Source: CAZVIK01 sp964627045
GTDB taxonomy: Bacteria > Acidobacteriota > Terriglobia > Bryobacterales > Bryobacteraceae
Length of the DNA: 5,191 nt
Assembly (NCBI GenBank): GCA_964627045.1
Contig: CAZVIK010000261.1
Coordinates: 1-5,191 of the forward strand
Direction: 5' to 3'
The notes beneath the pieces are model-generated. The model worked only from the letters and a program-made list of their open reading frames with translations, was not told the DNA's origin and searched no databases. Position 1 is the stretch's first letter, and each line of letters opens with the position of its first letter. The translations under genes were made by a program, and so were the position numbers. Positions 1-5,053 of the stretch are shown here, one piece after another.

Positions 1-2
1 TG

Positions 3-116
3 CGCCCGCTGCAGGTAAGGCGGAAAGGGCAGCTGGAGGCGCTAGGGTTTCGGGTCTACGTGATCGACCATCCTGATCAGATCGGAGGTGTGCTGGATGA
101 AATACAAACCCCATGA
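3..116 (+). CDS. VRR-NUC domain nuclease, C-terminal end (5' part outside window)
   Basis: An open frame enters from the left edge and gives 37 residues before TGA at 114-116. The end of the peptide, including LEALGFRVYVIDHPDQIG followed by a GVLDEIQ-like tail, matches the C-terminus I know from small phage VRR-NUC proteins (PD-(D/E)xK-like nucleases, usually about 90-150 aa), where a 'QLRxLGFxVYVIDxPEQ' segment closes the fold. The catalytic residues lie upstream and cannot be seen. The family cleaves branched or structured DNA, and in phages the gene typically lies directly before an SNF2 helicase gene, as it does here: the next start codon overlaps this gene by 20 bases, suggesting translational coupling. 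The family call is recognition from a short tail plus context, so it is good but not certain. Confidence 0.75.
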   Translation, partial: RPLQVRRKGQLEALGFRVYVIDHPDQIGGVLDEIQTP

Positions 117-1452
117 GTACCAGGCCTACGCGACCGACTTCATCCTGACGCACCCTGTTGCCGCAATTCTCTTGGATTGTGGCCTTGGCAAGAGCGTAAT
201 CACACTGACGGCGATTCATGAGCTGTGCCTGAACCGCTTCGAGATCAGCCGGGTGCTGGTGATCGCACCCCTGCGAGTGGCGCGAGACACGTGGCCAGAT
301 GAGATTCGGAAATGGGATCACCTGCGGGGTCTGACCTACTCGGTCGCAGTGGGCACAGAAGCCGAGCGGAGCGTGGCGCTTCGTAAGCCCGCGCACATTC
401 ACATCATCAACCGCGAGAACGTGCAATGGCTGATTGAAGAGAGCGGCCTGCCATTCGACTACGACATGGTCGTGATCGACGAGTTGTCCTCCTTCAAGTC
501 CTACCAAGCCAAGCGGTTCCGGAGCCTGATGAAAGCGCGCCCGCATGTCAAGCGCATCGCGGGCCTGACGGGCACCCCCTCCAGCAACGGTCTCATGGAC
601 CTGTGGGCGGAGTTCAGGCTGCTGGACATGGGCAAGCGCCTGGGTCGCTTCATCACCCACTACCGGGACGAGTTCTTCACCCCCGACAAGCGGAGCCAGC
701 AGATGGTGTTCAGCTACAAGCCCAGGCCCGGCGCGGAGGACGAGATCTACCGTCGGATCGCGGACATCACCATCAGCATGAAGAGCACCGACTACCTCAA
801 GATGCCGGAGTGCGTGATGAACGAGGTGCTGGTGATGCTCTCCGGCCCGGAGCGCAGCGCCTACGACACACTTCGCACCGAGCTGGTGCTGTCCCTGAAG
901 GATGAGGAGATCGACGCCGTGAACGCGGCCGCCCTCTCCGGGAAACTCTGCCAGATGGCGAACGGCGCGGTATACGGCGAAGAGAAGCGTGTAATCCACA
1001 TCCACAACCGGAAGCTGGACGCACTGGAGGATCTCATCGAAGCGGCGAACGGCAAGCCGGTTCTGGTGGCCTACTGGTTCAAACACGATCTCGCCCGGAT
1101 CCAAGAGCGCTTCCATGTGCGGGAGATCCGAACGAGCAAGGACATCACGGACTGGAATGCCGGTACAATCCCGGTCGGCTTAATACACCCCGCGGCTGCC
1201 GGGCATGGCCTCAATATCCAGGCGGGCGGCTCCACGCTGATCTGGTTCGGGCTGACCTGGAGCCTGGAGCTGTACCAACAGACCAACGCCCGGCTCTGGC
1301 GCCAGGGGCAGCGGGCAGAGACCGTGGTCATCCACCACATCATCACGAGGGGCACCATCGACGAACAGATCGTCGCCGCCCTGAAACAAAAGGACAAGAC
1401 CCAGGCCGCGCTGATTGATGCGGTGAAGGCGAATCTGGAGGGATACCAATGA
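97..1452 (+). CDS. Phage SNF2-family DNA helicase/translocase (SF2 ATPase)
   Basis: This 451-aa protein carries the SF2/SNF2 motifs in order: Walker A LLDCGLGKS (about residues 25-33), motif II as DELS (128-131) in the context VVIDELSSFKS, motif III LTGTPSSN (about 157-164), a motif V region GHGLNIQAGGS, and motif VI NARLWRQGQ (about 397-405) with its two arginines. It is therefore expected to hydrolyse ATP and track along double-stranded DNA, probably in replication, recombination or fork remodelling together with the adjacent VRR-NUC nuclease. It is little more than the two RecA-like lobes, with no extra DNA-binding or chromatin domain, as is usual for phage members. ATG at 97 is preferred over the in-frame GTG at 88 because GGAGG (84-88) lies 8 bases before it and the protein then begins MKYKPHEYQ, as relatives do. 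It overlaps the following gene by 4 bases (ATGA). Confidence 0.93.
   Translation: MKYKPHEYQAYATDFILTHPVAAILLDCGLGKSVITLTAIHELCLNRFEISRVLVIAPLRVARDTWPDEIRKWDHLRGLTYSVAVGTEAERSVALRKPAHIHIINRENVQWLIEESGLPFDYDMVVIDELSSFKSYQAKRFRSLMKARPHVKRIAGLTGTPSSNGLMDLWAEFRLLDMGKRLGRFITHYRDEFFTPDKRSQQMVFSYKPRPGAEDEIYRRIADITISMKSTDYLKMPECVMNEVLVMLSGPERSAYDTLRTELVLSLKDEEIDAVNAAALSGKLCQMANGAVYGEEKRVIHIHNRKLDALEDLIEAANGKPVLVAYWFKHDLARIQERFHVREIRTSKDITDWNAGTIPVGLIHPAAAGHGLNIQAGGSTLIWFGLTWSLELYQQTNARLWRQGQRAETVVIHHIITRGTIDEQIVAALKQKDKTQAALIDAVKANLEGYQ
1437..1443 (+). promoter_or_regulatory. Ribosome binding site for the 74-aa gene
   Basis: GGAGGGA lies 5-7 bases before the ATG at 1449, inside the end of the helicase gene. 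It supports a real, translated small gene at this ATGA overlap. Confidence 0.7.
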
Positions 1453-1673
1453 GTGACGATAACTGGCAGGGCCTGGCAGACGCCATCGTCGTGCAGGCGA
1501 CCAAGGACTACAGAACAGCGCTTCAGGGCCTGCGCAAGAATCCGGAGAGCACAGGGAAGCTCCGTGAGTTGGAAGATTTCTTTCGTTCAGGCTGGTTCCA
1601 AGTTCTATGCGACCTGGACGGCGCACGGCTGATGTGGATGCTGAAAAACGAAGTCAGGGGGAAACACAAATGA
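1449..1673 (+). CDS. Small conserved phage protein of unknown function (74 aa)
   Basis: The gene starts at an ATGA overlap with the helicase gene and has a good GGAGGGA site. It ends in another ATGA overlap with the next gene, so it is tightly embedded in the operon. The protein has an N-terminal helix-like segment (IVVQATKDYRTALQGL, about residues 13-28), a charged KNPE turn, and a conserved-looking core ELEDFFRSGWFQVLCDLDG (about 40-58). I recognise this pattern (QA-KDYR-A... then E-FFRS-WF-L-DG) from small proteins found between helicase and DUF1492 genes in Clostridia phages, but I know of no assigned function. No zinc-binding cysteines, membrane segment or signal peptide are visible. Its place suggests a small accessory of replication or of the early-to-late switch; that is inference only. 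Confidence 0.8.
   Translation: MSDDNWQGLADAIVVQATKDYRTALQGLRKNPESTGKLRELEDFFRSGWFQVLCDLDGARLMWMLKNEVRGKHK
1656..1662 (+). promoter_or_regulatory. Ribosome binding site deciding the DUF1492 start
   Basis: AGGGGGA sits 7 bases before the ATG at 1670. The in-frame upstream ATG at 1607 has no comparable site and would create a long overlap with the 74-aa gene, so 1670 is chosen as the start. Confidence 0.7.
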
Positions 1674-2113
1674 CGGCCAAGGAGTATCTCTCCCAGGCAT
1701 ACCGACTCGACCAGCGCGTCAACAGCAAGCTCGAGCAGGTGGAGTCCCTGCGTGCGCTCGCGCAAAAGGTCACAACCTCGTATGAGAGCGAACCGGTCTC
1801 GCGCTCACGGTGCGTCACATCGCTGGAAGATACCATCACCCGCATGATAGAGGCTGAGGCGGATCTGAACCAGACAGTAGACGCACTGGTCGACCTGAAG
1901 ATGGAGATGGCCAGGTATATCGATCAGGTTGAAAACTACGACGACCAGTTGGTGCTCGAAAAACGCTACCTGTGTTTCAAGACCTGGGAGCAGATCGCTG
2001 ACGACATCAACTTCAGCCGCCGTTGGGTGCAAATCGTCCACGCGCGCGCCCTGGATGCCATGGATAAAATTCTACGGGAAAGGGGTGAAATCCTCCAAAA
2101 GTCAGCACAGTAG
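1670..2113 (+). CDS. DUF1492 family protein, sigma region 4-like phage transcription regulator
   Basis: The 147-aa protein opens with YLSQAYRLDQRVNSKLEQVESLRALA, a long amphipathic helix typical of the DUF1492 family. A middle section rich in E/D and hydrophobic residues follows (about 50-92) and looks helical, possibly coiled-coil. The C-terminal part (about 94-137) is a helix-turn-helix of the sigma-70 region 4 kind: LEKRYLCFKTWEQIADDI, then a recognition helix around SRRWVQIVHARAL. Family members and the related ArpU-type proteins are thought to switch on phage packaging/late genes. This gene sits immediately before a strong promoter (2129-2156) that faces the packaging genes, which fits that role. 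The regulator-promoter link is inference. The start is an ATGA overlap with the preceding gene, giving 147 aa, about the usual family size. Confidence 0.87.
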   Translation: MTAKEYLSQAYRLDQRVNSKLEQVESLRALAQKVTTSYESEPVSRSRCVTSLEDTITRMIEAEADLNQTVDALVDLKMEMARYIDQVENYDDQLVLEKRYLCFKTWEQIADDINFSRRWVQIVHARALDAMDKILRERGEILQKSAQ

Positions 2114-2128
2114 TGCACATTACTTCGC

Positions 2129-2163
2129 TTGTGTTTCCACCCAAAAGTGGTATAATAGGGTTA
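2129..2163 (+). promoter_or_regulatory. Predicted promoter with extended -10 driving the packaging block
   Basis: TATAAT at 2151-2156 is a perfect -10 box, preceded by TGG (2148-2150), which makes it an extended -10 (TGnTATAAT). A partial -35, TTGTGT, is at 2129-2134 with a 16-base spacer. Transcription would begin near the A at about 2163. The poor -35 suggests help from an activator, or reliance on the extended -10. A short inverted repeat CCAC-N6-GTGG (2137-2150) lies in the spacer and could be an operator, but is too short to be convincing. Position after the DUF1492 gene and before the HNH/terminase genes fits a middle/late promoter. Confidence 0.72.
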
Positions 2164-2178
2164 GTGAAAATGGGTTCC

Positions 2179-2214
2179 GGGGCGTCCGCAGAGCAATCTG
2201 TGGGCGCTCTCTTT
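2179..2214 (+). terminator. Hairpin 1 of the leader, weak terminator-like
   Basis: Fourteen consecutive pairs, four of them G-U, close on a GCAA tetraloop (2193-2196). The hairpin is followed only by CTTT, a poor U-tract, so efficient termination is doubtful; a structural or protein-binding role is as likely. Confidence 0.35.
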
Positions 2215-2233
2215 ATTCCAAGGGGAATTATGC

Positions 2234-2270
2234 GGAGCCTTCGCGGGAGCAATCCCGCGGGGGCTTTTCT
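2234..2270 (+). terminator. Hairpin 3 of the leader, terminator/attenuator-like
   Basis: Fifteen consecutive pairs, including four G-U, close on a GCAA tetraloop (2249-2252). The 3' side runs into TTTTCT, so this resembles an intrinsic terminator with a short U-tract. It could terminate readthrough from the DUF1492 operon, or attenuate the downstream packaging genes. It lies 21 bases before the HNH start codon. Confidence 0.5.
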
Positions 2271-2291
2271 CATGCCTAGGAAGGTGAGTGA

Positions 2292-2654
2292 ATGCCCATC
2301 AGCCCCAAGCGACCCTGTTCCTACCCCGGCTGCCCTCAACTGACGGCGGGCAGGTATTGCCAGGAACATCAGAAGCTCACCGACCGGCAGTATGACAAGT
2401 ACGGCAGGGACCCAGCGTTGAAGAAGCGGTATGGACGAACGTGGCGGAAGGTACGCGAACGTTTCCTCGCGGCGCATCCCCTCTGTGAAGAGTGCCACAA
2501 GCGCGGGTTCATAACCCCGGCCGCCGAGGTCCACCACATCTTACCGCTAGGCCGAGGCGGTGCGAACCATGAGAGCAACCTCATGGCCCTCTGCAAGCGT
2601 TGCCACTCGGCTATCTCCGCCAATGATGGAGATAGGTGGCATACGAAAACATGA
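2292..2654 (+). CDS. HNH endonuclease of the phage packaging module
   Basis: This 120-aa protein has an N-terminal cysteine cluster (C9, C14, C23, H26) likely to bind zinc, a basic stretch (about 44-57), and a C-terminal HNH domain. That domain has CEEC (65-68), the catalytic EVHH segment (79-82), the central N96 of NHESNL, and CKRCH (101-105), which supplies the second CxxC and the last His. Such HNH proteins are encoded next to the small terminase in many siphophages. In HK97-type phages the equivalent works with terminase in DNA cleavage during packaging. The start is supported by AGGAAGG 7 bases upstream. The C-terminus is odd: after the family-like GDRW (113-116) only HTKT follows before TGA, and the next gene, a homing endonuclease, overlaps this stop by 4 bases. 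The original tail may have been displaced by that insertion. The core is intact and probably active. Confidence 0.9.
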   Translation: MPISPKRPCSYPGCPQLTAGRYCQEHQKLTDRQYDKYGRDPALKKRYGRTWRKVRERFLAAHPLCEECHKRGFITPAAEVHHILPLGRGGANHESNLMALCKRCHSAISANDGDRWHTKT

Positions 2655-3157
2655 CGAAGCAAATTGAACAGTACCCTGGCTATTATGCCGATGACCGAGG
2701 AAATATCTACTCCTTCCGTAGTGGACAGATGCGGCAGCTTGCAACGAACATTCATAAAGGCTATTACCGCGTAAATGTCCGTGACTGCGAACGCCCGATC
2801 AATAAGCGCTCGGAGTATGTGCACAGTCTTGTACTATACGCATTTGCTGGAGAGCGGAAAAACGGTATGGTCTGCCGACATCTGAATGGTAATCCATTAG
2901 ACAATCGTCGAGAAAACCTGTGCTGGGGGACACATAAAGAGAACGCTCAGGATGCTATCAAACACGGTACAGCTGTTTGCCTAAGGCATGGAGAGGAGTC
3001 AACCTATGCAAAGCTATCGCTGGTCGATGTGCGTGAGATCCGTTGGCTATATTTATGTGGATTCCTACAGCGCGAACTCGCGAGACAGTTCGGCGTAACC
3101 CAGCGACACGTAAGTGATATCGTTAATGGAAAAACGTGGCTGGAAGACCTGGGCTAG
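2651..3157 (+). CDS. NUMOD4/HNH homing endonuclease with C-terminal helix-turn-helix
   Basis: The 168-aa protein shows three blocks. A NUMOD4-like N-terminus (YPGYYADDRGNIYSF, about 8-22, through KGYYRVNV). An HNH_3-type nuclease core: VHSLVLYAF, then CRHLNGNPLDNRRENLCW and THKENAQD, the usual H...N...H pattern. A C-terminal DNA-binding section (KLSLVDVREIRWLY, QRELARQFGVTQRHVSDIVNGKTW) that looks like a resolvase-type helix-turn-helix. Free-standing proteins of this build spread by cutting alleles that lack them. Support for recent arrival is its GC content, about 46% in lines I counted against about 65% in the small terminase gene. ATG 2651 forms an ATGA overlap with the HNH gene stop and has AGGTGG 11 bases upstream, a rather long spacing. 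The in-frame GTG at 2636 is less likely. No intron or intein boundaries were seen. Confidence 0.9.
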   Translation: MTKQIEQYPGYYADDRGNIYSFRSGQMRQLATNIHKGYYRVNVRDCERPINKRSEYVHSLVLYAFAGERKNGMVCRHLNGNPLDNRRENLCWGTHKENAQDAIKHGTAVCLRHGEESTYAKLSLVDVREIRWLYLCGFLQRELARQFGVTQRHVSDIVNGKTWLEDLG

Positions 3158-3260
3158 GGGGGATCAAATCCCAAAACCATTTTGCAGGGAACCGGGCAGG
3201 CAGTCACGCGCAAAAAAATCCTGGTTCAAACAGGCGATTAACCCGGGGGAGGTGACGGAC
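3158..3260 (+). other. Spacer between homing endonuclease and small terminase; possible remnant of the HNH 3' end
   Basis: 103 bases without a complete gene. It opens with a small inverted repeat GGGAT-CAA-ATCCC (3160-3172) and ends with the GGAGG site of the terminase gene. From 3158 a frame of 27 codons, beginning GGSNPKT, runs to TAA at 3239-3241. If joined directly after the GDRW codons of the HNH gene (ending 2639) it would extend that protein in frame. Whether this is a true severed tail or chance is undecided. The region could also carry packaging-site sequence, which I cannot demonstrate. Confidence 0.35.
3248..3255 (+). promoter_or_regulatory. Ribosome binding site fixing the GTG start of the small terminase
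   Basis: GGAGGTGA is a near-perfect Shine-Dalgarno sequence. GGAGG ends 8 bases before the GTG at 3261. It decides the start against in-frame upstream ATGs (3114, 3126) that lie inside the homing endonuclease gene. Confidence 0.85.
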
Positions 3261-3845
3261 GTGGCCAAGGATGGAACGAACAGGGGTGGGCGCCGCGTCC
3301 GTGCGGGTGACAAGCCGCAGTCCCTCGCGGAGAAGATCACAGCGGGCAAGGCCGCGCGCATCCTGGAACCCGCCGACCTGAGCCCTGAACCGATGACGGA
3401 AGCCCCAGAACTGGACGGGGCCGCGGACCTGCACGGTGAGGACATGCCCGCACCCGGCGAGTACCTCCGCGCGAGGCAAAAGGATGGGAAACCACTGGGC
3501 GCCGACGCGCTGTATGCCGAAACCTGGCGCTGGCTCAAGGCGCGCGGGTGCGAGAAGTTCGTCAACCCCCGGCTGATCGAAGCCTACGCCCAGGCGTTCA
3601 CCCGCTTCATCCAGTGCGAAGAGGCGATCAGCACCTACGGCCTTCTGGGTAAGCACCCCACCACCGGCGGCGCGATCACCAGCCCTTTCGTGCAGATGAG
3701 CCAGTCGTTCCAGAAGCAGGCGAACTTGCTCTGGTATGAGATTTTCGACATCGTCAAGCAAAACTGCGCCACGGCCTTCGTGGGGAACCCCCAGGACGAC
3801 ATGATGGAAGCCCTGCTGTCGGGCAGAAAAGGACGGAACAGATGA
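3261..3845 (+). CDS. Phage terminase small subunit, P27 family
   Basis: The 194-aa protein begins (V/M)AKDGTNRGGRRVRAGDKPQSL, a basic glycine/arginine-rich start typical of P27-type small terminases. An acidic linker with LDGAADLHGEDMP comes next. The conserved helical core follows: ALYAETWRWLKARGC, NPRLIEAYAQAFTRFIQCEEA, STYGLLGKHPTTGGAITSPF, and QKQANLLWYEIFDIVKQNC near the C-terminus. The small subunit recognises the packaging site on concatemeric phage DNA and delivers it to the large terminase ATPase/nuclease at the procapsid portal. A GTG start is used with a strong GGAGG site. GC content (about two thirds in sampled stretches) is well above that of the preceding homing endonuclease. 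The stop overlaps the ParB-methyltransferase start by 4 bases (ATGA), so the two are probably coupled. The large subunit is not in the window. Confidence 0.93.
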   Translation: MAKDGTNRGGRRVRAGDKPQSLAEKITAGKAARILEPADLSPEPMTEAPELDGAADLHGEDMPAPGEYLRARQKDGKPLGADALYAETWRWLKARGCEKFVNPRLIEAYAQAFTRFIQCEEAISTYGLLGKHPTTGGAITSPFVQMSQSFQKQANLLWYEIFDIVKQNCATAFVGNPQDDMMEALLSGRKGRNR

Positions 3846-5053
3846 ACGCAACAGGGCGCTTTGAAAAAGTGAACATCGATCGACTCATCCCCTATGCCCG
3901 CAACGCCCGGACGCACAGTAAACAGCAGATCGGGCAGCTGCGGGCGTCGCTCCGGGAGTTCGGTTTTGTNNNNNNNNNNATCGCCGGGCATGGGCGCGTG
4001 CTCGCCGCCCGGGAGGAAGGGTTCTCCGAGATCCCATGCGTGTTTGCGGAGCACCTCACGGACGCCCAGAAGCGTGCGTACATCCTCGCCGACAACCGCC
4101 TCGCGCTGAACGCCGGCTGGGACGAGGAGATGCTGTCGGTGGAGCTGTCCGACCTGAAGGGCACGGACTTTGACCTGTCGCTGCTTGGCTTCGATGCTAG
4201 TGAGATCGAGAAGCTGTTCGCCGGGAATGGTGCCGAAGCACATGAAGATGATTTTGATGTGGATTCGGCGCTTCAGCAGCCTCCGTTCGTCAACCCAGGA
4301 GACCTCTGGCACCTTGGGAATCACCGATTACTCTGCGGCGACAGCACGAAGCCGGAAGATGTGGCGCGTCTTATGGACGGCAAGCGGGCGAATATTTGCC
4401 TGACAGACGCCCCCTACAACGTCAATTTCAATGGCGGAAAGGGCAAAATCCTGAACGATAACATGCCAAAAGAGCAGTTTTATGAATTCCTGCTTTCGGC
4501 GTTCCAACTCGTTTACGAACACCTCGCCGACGGCGGGGCTTTTTATTGCTTCCACTCCGACAGCGAAAAGGTCAACTTTTATAACGCGATCGTGAACGCC
4601 GGATTCCACTATAGCACGACATGTATCTGGGTCAAGGATTCGCTCGTCCTCGGACGCGGCGACTTTCAGCAGATTCACGAACCTTGTCTGTACAGCTTCA
4701 AAGATACCAAGAGACACGCCTGGTACTCCGATCGCAAGCAAACGACCGTATGGAGATTTGATCGCCCGAAAAAGTCCGAGTACCACAGCACCCAAAAACC
4801 CGTGCCGCTGATGGCGTACCCGCTGACCTGCTCGACACNNNNNNNNNNCGAGCCGTTCGCGGGAAGCTTCTCGACGGGCATTGCCTGCGAGCAACTAAGG
4901 CGCGTGTGTGTTGGAATGGAGCTTGACCCGAAGTTTGCGTCCGCTGCGGTGCGCCGCTGGATCGATAGCTACGGAACGGATGGGGTGACGGTCGAGCGGG
5001 ATGGCGCAATTATTAAGGCTGTGGAGGTTATGGAGTACTGTGAGAATCATTGA
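3842..5053 (+). CDS. ParB-like nuclease domain fused to DNA methyltransferase (two assembly gaps inside)
   Basis: The 403-codon frame (with unknown positions) has two domains. The N-terminal ParB/Srx-like domain shows VNIDRLIPYARNARTHS (about 10-26), GHGR (49-52) and DNRLALNAGWD. After an acidic linker comes PGDLWHLGNHRLLCGDST and an N6-adenine/N4-cytosine methyltransferase domain. Motif IV reads DAPY (189-192) instead of DPPY. Motif I, near the C-terminus, reads EPFAGSF (337-343) where DPFxGSG is usual. The substrate region LVLGRGDFQQIHEPCLY and HSTQKPVPLMAY are family-like. Such fusions are common beside phage terminase genes; they probably methylate phage DNA against host restriction or to mark it around packaging. 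Each N run replaces a conserved stretch: about 11 residues are normally found where 3 N codons stand at 3970-3979, so N counts are placeholders. AAAAGGA lies 8 bases before the ATG. The methyltransferase half is lower in GC (about 51%) than the ParB half (about 62%). Confidence 0.88.
   Translation: MNATGRFEKVNIDRLIPYARNARTHSKQQIGQLRASLREFGFXXXXIAGHGRVLAAREEGFSEIPCVFAEHLTDAQKRAYILADNRLALNAGWDEEMLSVELSDLKGTDFDLSLLGFDASEIEKLFAGNGAEAHEDDFDVDSALQQPPFVNPGDLWHLGNHRLLCGDSTKPEDVARLMDGKRANICLTDAPYNVNFNGGKGKILNDNMPKEQFYEFLLSAFQLVYEHLADGGAFYCFHSDSEKVNFYNAIVNAGFHYSTTCIWVKDSLVLGRGDFQQIHEPCLYSFKDTKRHAWYSDRKQTTVWRFDRPKKSEYHSTQKPVPLMAYPLTCSTXXXXEPFAGSFSTGIACEQLRRVCVGMELDPKFASAAVRRWIDSYGTDGVTVERDGAIIKAVEVMEYCENH
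3970..3979. other. Assembly gap (10 N) in the ParB domain
   Basis: Ten N between REFGFV and IAGHGR. Homologues I know carry roughly eleven residues here (NPVLID... type), so the true gap is probably longer than ten bases. The frame is preserved only if the missing length is congruent. Confidence 0.95.
4839..4848. other. Assembly gap (10 N) just before methyltransferase motif I
   Basis: Ten N between YPLTCST and EPFAGS. The strand leading into motif I is lost. Relatives usually have around six to eight residues here, so the N count is likely a placeholder. Confidence 0.95.

Larger units (their letters stand above)
2163..2291 (+). ncRNA. Structured 5' leader RNA of the packaging transcript
   Basis: From the predicted start of transcription to the HNH start codon there is no convincing gene, but the RNA can fold almost end to end: a 14-bp hairpin (2179-2210), a 5-bp hairpin (ATTCC/GGAAT, 2215-2228, loop AAGG) and a 15-bp hairpin (2234-2267). 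Both large hairpins have the same loop context, AGCAAU, a closing A-U pair around a GNRA-type GCAA tetraloop. I do not recognise it as a named riboswitch or phage RNA. It could act as an attenuator, a protein-binding leader or part of a packaging (cos/pac) region. The pairing is read directly from the sequence; the function is unknown. Confidence 0.5.

Noticed and set aside
88..96. GTG at 88 as the start of the SNF2 gene.
   Set aside because: It lies inside the GGAGG-GTG segment that serves as the ribosome binding site for ATG 97, and the extra residues (VCW) do not look like the family start.
2230..2343. A 37-codon frame starting at ATG 2230, preceded by AGGGGA, running through hairpin 3 and into the HNH gene (possible leader peptide).
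   Set aside because: The Shine-Dalgarno-like sequence ends only 3 bases before the ATG and is inside a small hairpin, the peptide merely translates the hairpin arms, and it overlaps the HNH gene out of frame. Conservation would be needed to revive it.
2013..2537. A 174-codon open frame on the minus strand across the leader region.
   Set aside because: It covers the end of the DUF1492 gene, the promoter/hairpins and most of the HNH gene. The composition is low-complexity and no family is recognisable.
3219..3235. CCTGGTTCAAACAGG, resembling a tRNA T-arm.
   Set aside because: The stem is only four pairs, the expected TTC loop register is off, and no acceptor, anticodon or D-arm can be found around it.
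3204..3851. A 215-codon open frame on the minus strand.
   Set aside because: It lies wholly opposite the small terminase gene and its upstream spacer, and is typical of the shadow frames in GC-rich coding DNA. No ribosome binding site or recognisable motif.
3635..4324. A 229-codon open frame on the minus strand through an N run.
   Set aside because: It is antisense to the terminase and ParB domains, which are clearly coding on the + strand, and its continuity depends on unknown bases.
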